Shown: positions 1 to 7,978 of the stretch, in pieces
How the letters are laid out: each line of letters begins with the position of its first letter
Numbering within the stretch: the first letter of the stretch is position 1
Source of the DNA: Endozoicomonas euniceicola
Lineage (GTDB): Bacteria; Pseudomonadota; Gammaproteobacteria; Pseudomonadales; Endozoicomonadaceae
NCBI RefSeq assembly: GCF_025562755.1
Contig: NZ_CP103300.1
Span: 3,597,001 to 3,661,000, forward strand
Direction of reading: 5' to 3'
Length of the DNA: 64,000 nt
Program-made: the position numbers and the translations under genes
Notes under the pieces: generated by a model
Told to the model about the DNA's origin: nothing
What the model saw: only the letters and a program-made list of their open reading frames with translations
Databases searched by the model: none

Positions 1-330
1 AATGGTGCATCTGGATTTCAAATGACTTTGAATGACGAAAGAGATATCCCTTCTCAGAACGGCCGCTTTGTCAAAATTCAATTTAACAACAAACAGTGTG
101 GTGGTAATGGGAATAGCAATGTGAATATTAATTTCTTTTTGCGCCCCAGGGATGAAGTTATGGATAATGCTATACGCTCTTCATTTGTTATATGCGGTAT
201 TATTATCAATGTTGATGACAGATCGAAAATTGTACATTATTATGATAATGTCAATTTTAAATACCGACATCGTGATTCTAATAATGAACCTGATTCAGGA
301 GGAGCGTCTGGTTCAACAAGAGTTTTTTAG
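1..330 (+). CDS. Hypothetical protein, 5' end outside the window
   Basis: The reading frame is open from the first base (N-G-A-S-G-F-Q before the first ATG at 22), so this is the C-terminal part of a longer protein. About 109 residues are visible. They are hydrophilic and rich in Asn/Asp/Gly, with a short hydrophobic beta-like stretch (SFVICGIIINV) and a Gly/Ser-rich tail. I recognise no family. It sits next to a dead transposase, so the window edge looks like accessory DNA. The frame is clear; the function is unknown. Confidence 0.5.
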   Translation, partial: NGASGFQMTLNDERDIPSQNGRFVKIQFNNKQCGGNGNSNVNINFFLRPRDEVMDNAIRSSFVICGIIINVDDRSKIVHYYDNVNFKYRHRDSNNEPDSGGASGSTRVF

Positions 331-350
331 AGCTTAAAATTTATTCCTCG

Positions 351-640
351 TCAGTAAAGCCTTTGGGCAGTTTCTGATTCAGGTAGCTTACCGAGTACAT
401 GATATAGGGCGATTTCCGCACATTCATAAGTTCTGAATCCATACGATTTTCTCGTAGTGAGTTTTATCTTGGTATTCAGACCCTCAACAATTCCGCTGGA
501 AAATGTCTTTTTTGCCCTGAACCAGTTCAGGGTAAGGCGACTTATGTCGTTTGACAGTTTGGCCACCTTCTTCATTGGATCTATCTTTGATCGCATGACT
601 CTTGTGCACTAACGATCCAGATATTTGTCTGCAAACAAAA
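351..640 (-). pseudogene. ISL3-family transposase, C-terminal remnant
   Basis: The minus strand encodes the C-terminal end of an ISL3-type DDE transposase, recognisable from MRSKIDPMKKVAK, LNWFRAKK, GIVEGLNTKIKLTTRKSYGF and EIALYHVLG. Reading upstream in the same frame gives FADKYLDR-stop-CTRV, where the family normally has a tryptophan before CTR. A stop has therefore replaced the Trp codon, and the N-terminal two thirds of the gene are missing. I see no intact terminal inverted repeat. This is a dead scrap of an insertion sequence, not a functional gene. Confidence 0.75.
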
Positions 641-753
641 ACGTACCAGAAATTAGCCGCTGGTGCTTCTTTCTTCAAATTTGTTCATTTCTACCCACAG
701 TTATCCCTGAAGAGCCAAAAATACAGGTATGGCAACAGGGTAGTGTTTTAACG

Positions 754-771
754 CACCGGCTTTCGCCGGTG
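754..771 (-). terminator. GNRA-capped hairpin after dxs
   Basis: A perfect 7-bp stem (CACCGGC/GCCGGTG) encloses a loop that reads GAAA on the minus strand. It lies 45 bases past the dxs stop. No T-run follows, so it is more likely an mRNA 3'-end stabiliser or a weak terminator than a strong intrinsic one. Confidence 0.4.
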
Positions 772-815
772 GTAATAGGTTGGTAGTTGTTGAGTGTAAC
801 GAGGGTTGTCGTTTA

Positions 816-2744
816 TTAAGATCGGGCGACCTGTGCCAGCGCGACCGTCTGGCGAACATCCCTGCTCAGACGATCATTAATTGAATTGACGATACCCTGG
901 GGGTCAAGGCCGCACTCTTCCAGCTGTTGCCCATGGCTGGCTGCCTCAATATAACGATCGGGTATGCCCAGGTTCAGTACCGGTACATTCATTGCCTGTT
1001 CATTCAGGTATTCATTAACCCCGGAGCCCGCCCCGCCACTGATACAGCCTTCTTCGATGGTGACTAGCAGTTCATGGTTTTTTACCAGTTCATCAATCAG
1101 GCCGGTGTCCATAGGCTTGATAAAGCGCATATTGGCGACGGTGGCACCTAACTGTTCAGCCGCTTTAAGTGCGTTGGTCAGAACCGTGCCAAAGGCGAGA
1201 ATGGCAACGCGTTTGCCCTGGCGGCGAATTTCACCCTTGCCGATCTCCATGGGTTCCAGCGCTTCACTGATGACTGCCCCCGGCCCGGTACCACGAGGGT
1301 AACGAACCGATGCCGGACCGTTATACTGATGACCGGTGGTGAGCATCCGGCGGGTTTCATCTTCGTCGCCGGGAGCCATGATCATCATATTGGGGATGCA
1401 ACGCAGGTAGGCAATGTCGTAGCAACCACCGTGGGTTGGGCCGTCTTCGCCCACCATGCCGGCACGGTCAATGGCAAACAGTACATCCAGATTCTGAACC
1501 GCAACATCGTGTACCAGCTGGTCATAACCCCGTTGCAGGAAGGTGGAGTATATGGCGACCACCGGCTTCATGCCTTCACAGGCCATGCCTGCTGCCAGTG
1601 TGACAGCGTGCTGTTCAGCAATGGCGACATCAAAGTAACGATCCGGGTAGTGTTCGGCAAAGCGAAGCAGGTCCGAGCCTTCGCACATGGCAGGCGTAAT
1701 GCCAATCAGTTTGTCATCCTGTCCCGCCATATCAAACAGCCATTGTCCGAATACATTGGCGTACTTTGGCTTTTTCGGGACAACAGGTTTCGGAGAGTGG
1801 GCTTCCTGTTTCCGGGGTTCCAGCTTGGTAATGGCGTGGTAGCCAATAGGGTCCTGCTCTGCCGGAGTAAAGCCTTTGCCCTTGCGTGTGACCACGTGCA
1901 GGAATTGCGGGCCTTCCAGGTCTCGCAGGTTTTCCAGTGTGTGCAGCAGCATGGGCAGGTCGTGACCATCGATCGGGCCAAAATAGTTAAAGCCCATTTC
2001 CTCGAACAGAGTGCCGGGAATGATCATTCCCTTGACGTGTTCTTCGGTACGGCGTGCTAACTCCCAGGCACGGGGGATGGCGTTCAGTACCTTTTTGCTG
2101 CCTTCACGAATATGGTGATAGGTCTTGCTGGACAGAACCCTGGTCAGGTAATTGGATAAACCACCCACACTGCGTGAGATAGACATATCGTTGTCGTTCA
2201 GTATCACCAGCACATTGGCTTTCTCGTCGGCGGCATGGTTCATGGCTTCATAGACCATGCCCGCTGTCATCGAACCGTCACCAATAACCGCTACAGTACG
2301 ACGTTGATCCCCCTTGAGTTTGGCGGCAATCGCCATGCCCAGGGCGGCACTGATAGAGGTACTGGAATGTCCGACACCAAAGGTATCGAACGGGCTCTCA
2401 CTGCGCTTGGGAAAGGCGGCCAGACCGTCTTTCTGGCGCAGAGTGTCCATGCGCTCTTTGCGACCAGTGAGGATTTTGTGGGGATACGTCTGATGACCTA
2501 CATCCCAGACCAGACGGTCTTCCGGCGTGTTGAACAGGTAGTGCAGAGCCACGGTCAGCTCCACAACACCGAGGCCTGCACCAAAGTGCCCTCCGGTCTG
2601 GCCAACGGAGTAGAGCAGGAACTCACGTAGTTCCCGGCTCAGCGCAGGCAGATCGGACACATTGAGAGCACGAAGTTGCTCGGGCGTATTAATGTTGTCC
2701 AGTAAAGGCGTTTCAGGCCTGGTCTTGGGTATTTCGTGAAACAT
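816..2744 (-). CDS. dxs: 1-deoxy-D-xylulose-5-phosphate synthase
   Basis: Dxs is a thiamine-diphosphate enzyme that condenses pyruvate and glyceraldehyde-3-phosphate to DXP, the first step of the MEP isoprenoid pathway, in the cytoplasm. The 642-residue product has the usual length. The ThDP/Mg motif runs from GDGSMTAG (155-162) to NDND (183-186). The substrate-side histidine is in VGHSSTS (about 125). The catalytic glutamate lies in IAEQHAVTLAAG, followed by the DRAG motif (IDRAGMVGEDGPTHGG). It is the last gene of a minus-strand group with xseB and ispA, although 302 bases separate it from ispA, so it may also have its own promoter. Confidence 0.98.
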   Translation of the reverse strand: MFHEIPKTRPETPLLDNINTPEQLRALNVSDLPALSRELREFLLYSVGQTGGHFGAGLGVVELTVALHYLFNTPEDRLVWDVGHQTYPHKILTGRKERMDTLRQKDGLAAFPKRSESPFDTFGVGHSSTSISAALGMAIAAKLKGDQRRTVAVIGDGSMTAGMVYEAMNHAADEKANVLVILNDNDMSISRSVGGLSNYLTRVLSSKTYHHIREGSKKVLNAIPRAWELARRTEEHVKGMIIPGTLFEEMGFNYFGPIDGHDLPMLLHTLENLRDLEGPQFLHVVTRKGKGFTPAEQDPIGYHAITKLEPRKQEAHSPKPVVPKKPKYANVFGQWLFDMAGQDDKLIGITPAMCEGSDLLRFAEHYPDRYFDVAIAEQHAVTLAAGMACEGMKPVVAIYSTFLQRGYDQLVHDVAVQNLDVLFAIDRAGMVGEDGPTHGGCYDIAYLRCIPNMMIMAPGDEDETRRMLTTGHQYNGPASVRYPRGTGPGAVISEALEPMEIGKGEIRRQGKRVAILAFGTVLTNALKAAEQLGATVANMRFIKPMDTGLIDELVKNHELLVTIEEGCISGGAGSGVNEYLNEQAMNVPVLNLGIPDRYIEAASHGQQLEECGLDPQGIVNSINDRLSRDVRQTVALAQVARS

Positions 2745-3046
2745 GTTGTCGCTTGCGATTCGGGCTTCTTCGGGCTTCTTCGGCCTGGGGGCGGCTGCCA
2801 GTGGAACATCAGACAGTTGTCCTGATTTCGCTCTGGCCCGGATACCCCATCTGTATTTCCACCATACGCCTGTCGGTATGGTTAGGGGAAGAGCTGGTAT
2901 GAATAAACTTCCCGCTCAGGATATTGAAAAAATCGGTTGAACCCGACTTTATAGCTCATGACTGCCCATTGTACCTGAACCTTTATCGATAAGGCACTCT
3001 CAGATCAGGGGCGGAAATTGCCTAGCCCATTAAAACATCAACAGTC
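2745..3046. other. ispA-dxs intergenic spacer
   Basis: This 302-base gap has no convincing gene. A plus-strand 65-codon frame here has no ribosome-binding site and no recognisable sequence. A short direct repeat (cgggcttctt twice, near 2760-2778) lies just upstream of dxs. I could not identify a promoter with confidence. Confidence 0.4.
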
Positions 3047-3946
3047 TTAATGAGAACGACGGATAATGTACTGCGCTAACTGACGCAGCGCAGAGGCTCG
3101 TTCGTCGAAGTCTTTGATGGCCTCAATGGCACTGTCGCACAATGACTGTGCATAGGCTTTGGCTTCTTCCAGCCCCATCAGGGAAACATAAGTCGGCTTG
3201 TCCAGCGCCAGGTCCGCACCCTGTTGCTTGCCCAGGGTTTTGGTATCAGCGACAACATCCAGAATGTCGTCCTGTACCTGAAAGGCCAGACCAATGGCTT
3301 TGGCGTAGTGATCCAGTTGTTCCAGCTGGTCCACGGGCGTAAAACGATGACTTAGTGCCCCCATCTGCACGCTGGCACGAATCAGGGCACCGGTCTTATG
3401 GTTGTGCATGTGCTGTAGCTGATCGGCAGTGAGGGGTTTGCCAACCGAGTGCAGGTCTTTCGACTGTCCTCCCGCCATACCCCCATGCCCTGAGGCTTCT
3501 GCCAGGCAGCGTACTTGTTTAAGCCGGTATTCGGCTGAGTAATCCCCTTCCGGTAACAGAAGCGGGTTGCACAGGGTTTCAAACGCCAGGGTCTGCAAGG
3601 CGTCTCCGGCAAGAATAGCGGTGGCCTCGTCAAAGGCTTTATGACAGGTGGGTTTGCCACGACGCAGGTCATCGTCGTCCATGGCGGGCAGGTCGTCGTG
3701 AACCAGTGAATAAGCATGAATCAGTTCAACGGCACAGGCTGCTGCATCGGCACAAGGGTGGTCGCCTCCCACTGCCCGGTTAGCAGCGTAAGCCAGTACC
3801 GGGCGAATTCGCTTGCCGCCATTGAAGACTGAGTAAGCCATGGCTTCAACCAGTTGCAGGCTGATATCACTGCTGGCAGGAATGACCTGTCGTAATTTGT
3901 CATCGACCCGCTGCTGGCAGCTGGTCATATAATCCTTAAGTGTCAT
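3047..3946 (-). CDS. ispA: Farnesyl diphosphate synthase (geranyltranstransferase)
   Basis: IspA is a cytoplasmic prenyltransferase that condenses IPP with DMAPP and then GPP to make farnesyl diphosphate, the precursor of quinone side chains and undecaprenyl carrier. The 299-residue protein carries both aspartate-rich motifs: DDLPAMDDDD with D84/D85 and D90/D91 (first, chain-length side), and DDILD with downstream KPTYVSL (second). GGKRIRP (about 43-49) is the IPP-binding motif. It starts 6 bases after the xseB stop, so the two genes are co-transcribed. The xseB-ispA-dxs order is standard in gammaproteobacteria. Confidence 0.97.
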   Translation of the reverse strand: MTLKDYMTSCQQRVDDKLRQVIPASSDISLQLVEAMAYSVFNGGKRIRPVLAYAANRAVGGDHPCADAAACAVELIHAYSLVHDDLPAMDDDDLRRGKPTCHKAFDEATAILAGDALQTLAFETLCNPLLLPEGDYSAEYRLKQVRCLAEASGHGGMAGGQSKDLHSVGKPLTADQLQHMHNHKTGALIRASVQMGALSHRFTPVDQLEQLDHYAKAIGLAFQVQDDILDVVADTKTLGKQQGADLALDKPTYVSLMGLEEAKAYAQSLCDSAIEAIKDFDERASALRQLAQYIIRRSH

Positions 3947-3952
3947 GGCTTG

Positions 3953-4198
3953 TTAACCTTCCCCTTTAGGGGTTTCGAAAGGACGGGTTTCCAACTGACC
4001 GTTATTGTCCAGCAGTTGTTGTACCGTCTGTTCCGCTTCGGTTAAAGCCTGCTGACACTCTCTGGTGAGCCTGACGCCTTTTTCAAAGGCTTTGAGTGAC
4101 TGTTCCAGTGTCAGGTCTCCGGATTCCATTTGTTGAACCAAAGATTCCAGCTCACTGAGCGATTGTTCGAAGGCAAAGCCCTGGTTTTTTTCTGGCAT
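3953..4198 (-). CDS. xseB: Exodeoxyribonuclease VII small subunit
   Basis: XseB is the small helical subunit that joins XseA to form exonuclease VII, which degrades single-stranded DNA from both ends. The 81-residue product is the usual size and has the family core FEQSLSELESLVQQMESGDL and LEQSLKAFEKGVRLTRECQ. It is the first gene of the xseB-ispA-dxs group. The xseA gene is not in the window. Confidence 0.95.
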   Translation of the reverse strand: MPEKNQGFAFEQSLSELESLVQQMESGDLTLEQSLKAFEKGVRLTRECQQALTEAEQTVQQLLDNNGQLETRPFETPKGEG

Positions 4199-4305
4199 GC
4201 TGAGAGCCTGTTCGTCGTTCTGGCTGTCAACCGGTTACAACAGTTGTAACCGGGTTGGTCGATAACTTTTCCGTGATCTTGCAAAAACGGGAGTTTGCAT
4301 CAGTT

Positions 4306-4878
4306 ATGGATAAGGTAAATCGAGCAGAAGCATACCACAAATCAAGGCTTGGGCGGATTCTGCTGAAACGGGGTTATGTTTCTGAAGCGCAGCTGGAAAA
4401 GGCTACCGAGCTGCAAAAACGGACCGGGCAGAAGCTGGGAGAGGTATTGCTTGAGATGAAGGATATTTCCCTGTTTCAGTTACGCAGGGCGCTCTCCAAT
4501 CAGACACGGATTCGCTTTTCATCGTCCCTGGCCATTGCCCTGCTGCAACCATTGCAGGTATTGGCCGGGCAGCAGGGTGAGGATGATTCGGATGAAGCGG
4601 TGCAGGGGACCGATCAGCTGACACGGCTTATTATGCCGCTGATTAATTCCCTGACCACGGCCGATGGCTTTCAGGCTCTGGAATATGATCCGAATGATGC
4701 AAGAGCTGAGATTCGTGCAGATGGCTCCATTAGACTGAGAATACCCTGCTCTCTGGGAGAATTAAGGTTTGAGCATTTACGTATCCGGGCTTCAGCCACT
4801 CAGGATTATGAAGAACTGACAATAGCGGATGTGGATCTCAGCAAAGCGAAGTTCTCGGTCAGGGCTGTCAGGAGATAG
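4306..4878 (+). CDS. Protein with a GspE/MshE-N-like N-terminal domain
   Basis: This is a 190-residue soluble protein if started at the ATG at 4306; the same frame could begin at a TTG at 4255, adding 17 residues. Residues about 10-60 (LGRILLKRGYVSEAQLEKA, then GQKLGEVLLEM, then LRRAL) look like the helical repeat found at the N-terminus of type II secretion/type IV pilus ATPases (T2SSE_N/MshEN), here without any ATPase domain. The C-terminal half (SIRLRIPCSLGELRFEHLRI, then ATQDYEEL) has no resemblance I know. MshEN domains can bind nucleotides such as cyclic di-GMP, but that role here is only a guess. It is divergent from xseB. Confidence 0.6.
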   Translation: MDKVNRAEAYHKSRLGRILLKRGYVSEAQLEKATELQKRTGQKLGEVLLEMKDISLFQLRRALSNQTRIRFSSSLAIALLQPLQVLAGQQGEDDSDEAVQGTDQLTRLIMPLINSLTTADGFQALEYDPNDARAEIRADGSIRLRIPCSLGELRFEHLRIRASATQDYEELTIADVDLSKAKFSVRAVRR

Positions 4879-4898
4879 TCGTTTTTTTAACAGGCAAA

Positions 4899-4930
4899 AG
4901 AAAAGGGTGCGATGGCACCCTTTTCTTTTT
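4899..4930. terminator. Bidirectional intrinsic terminator
   Basis: A 10-bp stem (aaaagggtgc/gcaccctttt) with a GATG loop is flanked by A- and T-runs. It can end the plus-strand gene at 4306 and the convergent symporter gene at 4957. Confidence 0.85.
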
Positions 4931-4956
4931 CAAACAAAACGAATTAAACGATTCTG

Positions 4957-6423
4957 TCAGTCAGCGATGAAAGCAGGTTTTACGTCAATTGATTCGGAGT
5001 CAGTTGTAGAACCGTTGTTGTGTTCCTGCCAGACATTTTTATCCATGGTTTTATTCAGGAACGGGAACTTGCTGCGGTTGAAGATCGGAGTCATACCGTT
5101 GTCCAGCTGTTCGTCGTAGTCTTTCAGCACCTGAATCACGATGTTGGACAGAACGCAGATAGCAACCATATTGATCAGTGCCATGATACCCATGGATACA
5201 TCCGCGAAGCTCCATACCGTTGGCAGGCTGCCTGTAGAGCCCCAGACCACCATGGCCAGTACTGCAATGCGGTAAGTGATCAATACGCCTTTGCTGTCGT
5301 TGATAAAGCGCAGGTTGGATTCGCCATAGTAGTAATTGGCAATGATGGAAGTGAAGGCAAACAGCAGAATAGCCAGTGCCACCAGGTGACCACCCCAGGA
5401 GCCCACCTGAGAAGACAGGGCTGCCTGAGTCAGTTCGATACCGGTCAGTCCACTTTCATGCATGCCGGACATAAGGATGATGGCCGCAGTCGCTGTACAT
5501 ACGACCATGGTATCCAGGAATACCCCCAGTATCCCCATCAGCCCCTGGTTAACCGGGTGTGTGGAGTGAGCAGCGGCGGCAGCGTTTGGAGAGCTACCCA
5601 TACCCGCTTCATTGGAGAACAGTCCACGTTTGACGCCGTTTACTACCGCTGCGCCAATGGCTCCGCCAGCAGCAGACTCAAACCCGAAGGCGCTGCGGAA
5701 GATCAGGCTGAATACCGCAGGCAGTTCAGTGATATTCATCAGTACAACGATGATGGCAGTGGTCAGGTAGCCCAGAGCCATCACGGGAACGATCAGCTCG
5801 GCCACCTTGGAGACAGAACGGATACCGCCGAAAATAATCAGTGCGCTGCCAACCGCCAGGGCAATTCCGACCACAGCTGGCTCAATACCATAACCGCTGA
5901 ACGCCGCAGCGATAGAGTTAGCCTGAACACTGTTGAAAGCGAAACCGAAGGCGATGATCAGGGCAACAGAGAAGGTGATACCCAACCAGCGCTGGCCCAG
6001 GGCTTTTTCAATGTAATAAGCCGGGCCACCACGGAATGTACCGTCGCCATTGTTGGTTTTGTAAATCTGCGCCAGTACATTTTCTGCCAGACTGGTTGCC
6101 ATGCCCAGCAGTGCAATAACCCACATCCAGAATATTGCACCGGCACCACCGAGATAGATCGCTACGGCGACACCGGCCATGTTACCTGTACCAATACGGG
6201 CAGCGAGGCTGGTACAGAAAGCCTGAAAAGGAGAAATCTGGGATTTGTCAGCCGTAACGCGGCTCCCCATCATGATTTTGATGGCAAGACCAAAGCGACG
6301 GAACTGAAAGAAACGAGTGCGAACAGTGAAGAAAATACCGCCACCGACCAGAAGGTAGATCAGCACGCTGCCGTAAAGCAAGTTATTCAGCGAATCGATG
6401 ATTGGTGCAATAAATTCGTTCAT
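4957..6423 (-). CDS. Alanine/glycine:cation symporter (AGCS family)
   Basis: This is an inner-membrane Na+- (or H+-) coupled importer of alanine or glycine. The 488-residue protein has the family's multiple membrane segments and signatures: an N-terminal region LLVGGGIFFTVRTRFFQFR, the conserved AARIGTGNMAGVAVAIYLGGAGA about residues 75-95, FRGGPAYYIEKALG, and VKRGLFSNEAGMGSSPNAAA. The C-terminal tail is hydrophilic and acidic. A close paralogue lies at 7979-9514. No glycine riboswitch (the usual GCCGAAGG-type core) could be seen upstream. The exact substrate cannot be read from the sequence. Confidence 0.95.
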   Translation of the reverse strand: MNEFIAPIIDSLNNLLYGSVLIYLLVGGGIFFTVRTRFFQFRRFGLAIKIMMGSRVTADKSQISPFQAFCTSLAARIGTGNMAGVAVAIYLGGAGAIFWMWVIALLGMATSLAENVLAQIYKTNNGDGTFRGGPAYYIEKALGQRWLGITFSVALIIAFGFAFNSVQANSIAAAFSGYGIEPAVVGIALAVGSALIIFGGIRSVSKVAELIVPVMALGYLTTAIIVVLMNITELPAVFSLIFRSAFGFESAAGGAIGAAVVNGVKRGLFSNEAGMGSSPNAAAAAHSTHPVNQGLMGILGVFLDTMVVCTATAAIILMSGMHESGLTGIELTQAALSSQVGSWGGHLVALAILLFAFTSIIANYYYGESNLRFINDSKGVLITYRIAVLAMVVWGSTGSLPTVWSFADVSMGIMALINMVAICVLSNIVIQVLKDYDEQLDNGMTPIFNRSKFPFLNKTMDKNVWQEHNNGSTTDSESIDVKPAFIAD

Positions 6424-6904
6424 AAGGTTCTCAGAGTTATTGATAACCTCAGAGTTTTATTTCAAATAGTCTTTTAAAACATTAGTGAATAGCCGTGAGC
6501 ATCTTAGTAGGGATACTTATCGGGTGTTCGCGTAGATTTTTATTAATGAAAGCGGGGTATGCTGCGGGTAATGCGGCTTAAACAGAAAAAATATTTATAC
6601 GTCAATCGTTGCCTGTATCGGTATATGTGCCTAGGAGTGTAAGTGGTACTGGCGGGGTAAATAAGGTCTGTGTATTAACTGTACAGTGCAATCAGTCGTG
6701 CTTCTGAGTAATTTATGGTTAAAAAAACTGCATTTGGCGTCTGAGTCGCAATAAACCATTGAGAATGAAAAAAATACAGATGGAAACCATTTCTGTGACA
6801 CCTTGTTAACATGTGTCGCAGGAATGGTTTATGTCTCCTATATTCAAGAGCCGCTTCGGTCGCACTGACCGTTACCCTCAACTAAAGGTAGTTACTATCC
6901 ATTT
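6424..6904. other. Intergenic region between divergent genes
   Basis: This 481-base AT-rich spacer separates the minus-strand symporter from the plus-strand secreted protein. It must hold both promoters. I see no RNA gene, riboswitch or convincing ORF; a 68-codon minus frame (6675-6881) lacks supporting features. Confidence 0.4.
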
Positions 6905-7879
6905 ATGATCGTTACAATGTCAAAAATTAGCTGGATCACTCTTCTGGTCAGCCTGCTGTTATCTTCCATGGCTCTGGGGAGAGTCTGTTCAATATGTGGT
7001 GCATCGTATGCAGGAGAGACCTGCGACAATTGCACCCGGCATTCCCCCCCTGATCCTGATAGCAGCTCCTCAGGAGGTTCGCACTGCGGCGCAATATTTG
7101 AGGCTGGCACGTTTGCGGGGGCTGGCATTCTTACCCAGTCCTGCAGTCAGTGCTTGAGAACAGAGGCTGATTTCAGAGGCTCTAAAAAAGAGATCAGAGA
7201 GGAAATTGCAAAGGCTGTATCGCCTGCATCCTATAAAGAAGAACGGACCAGGGGAGCCGCAAATAACAGAAAGAGATATCGTATGCAGCAAGCCATGAAA
7301 CTCCTTGCCCAAATCGTCGACACAGAGTTCTCCCGAAAAGCAGAAAAAGATGGAGAAGCTGAAGAAAGCGAAGGAAGTGAAGAAAGCGGAGAGGCAAGGA
7401 TCGCTGTTCAGTGGAATGCTGCTTCTATGAGGCTGTTTGATGATCTGCGTAACATCTATCAAAGCACCATCAGATGCGAATCATTAGGCACTATAATGCG
7501 AAGCAATATGTCGAAATTTGAACTGCTCTGCACAGTTACCAGCTTTGTCAAGACTTCAGAAGACGGTACTCATGACTTCAATGAACACAATTGTTACGTT
7601 GAAGGAACCCAAAGAGACAGGGGCGTGATATTCACCATCGCAGATTATGAAAATACCCTGATTACTGCCGGTTACTTCTTTCATGATCAGGGAGTGAGCT
7701 CTGTCTATTTGCTGGGTTCAGATGTGCCAATCAATATCAGATCAACAGAGCCATTACCTACAATGATCTTGAATCGCCTGGTTGAGGAGCTTATAAGGCT
7801 CAACATAATAGAAGATAACCAGACGACGATTAGACTTTACCAGAGACGCCAGAAGAGACCGCCGGAACAGTCTGAATAA
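6905..7879 (+). CDS. Secreted zinc-ribbon-like protein of unknown function
   Basis: The 324-residue protein begins with a clear signal peptide (basic/polar start, hydrophobic ITLLVSLLLSSMALG). It is followed at once by a CxxC-x8-CxxC pair (C28, C31, C40, C43), which resembles a zinc ribbon or a disulfide knot. A second CSQC motif lies near residue 80. The middle is charged (KKEIREEIAKAV, then a Glu-rich run EKDGEAEESEGSEESGE). The C-terminal half is a mixed globular region with cysteines (IRCESLG, LLCTVTS, HNCYVEG). A start at 6920 (MSKISW) is also possible. I know no family. It lies between two AGCS symporters, transcribed away from the first and towards the second. Confidence 0.7.
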   Translation: MIVTMSKISWITLLVSLLLSSMALGRVCSICGASYAGETCDNCTRHSPPDPDSSSSGGSHCGAIFEAGTFAGAGILTQSCSQCLRTEADFRGSKKEIREEIAKAVSPASYKEERTRGAANNRKRYRMQQAMKLLAQIVDTEFSRKAEKDGEAEESEGSEESGEARIAVQWNAASMRLFDDLRNIYQSTIRCESLGTIMRSNMSKFELLCTVTSFVKTSEDGTHDFNEHNCYVEGTQRDRGVIFTIADYENTLITAGYFFHDQGVSSVYLLGSDVPINIRSTEPLPTMILNRLVEELIRLNIIEDNQTTIRLYQRRQKRPPEQSE

Positions 7880-7978
7880 TGTCAAAACTGAGTGCCAGGC
7901 TATTACCGCCGCACTCTGCCTCAGATACATTGTGGCAGAGCACTAATTTCATCGTGCAGGGAATGCACGAAGATTTGT

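Noticed and set aside
5020..6477. Plus-strand 485-codon frame
   Set aside because: It is the antisense of the first AGCS symporter gene; its composition (His/Gln/Asn-rich) is typical of a shadow frame.
6424..6700. Glycine riboswitch upstream of the first AGCS symporter
   Set aside because: I looked for the usual conserved core in the leader and did not find it; a covariance search would be needed to exclude it fully.
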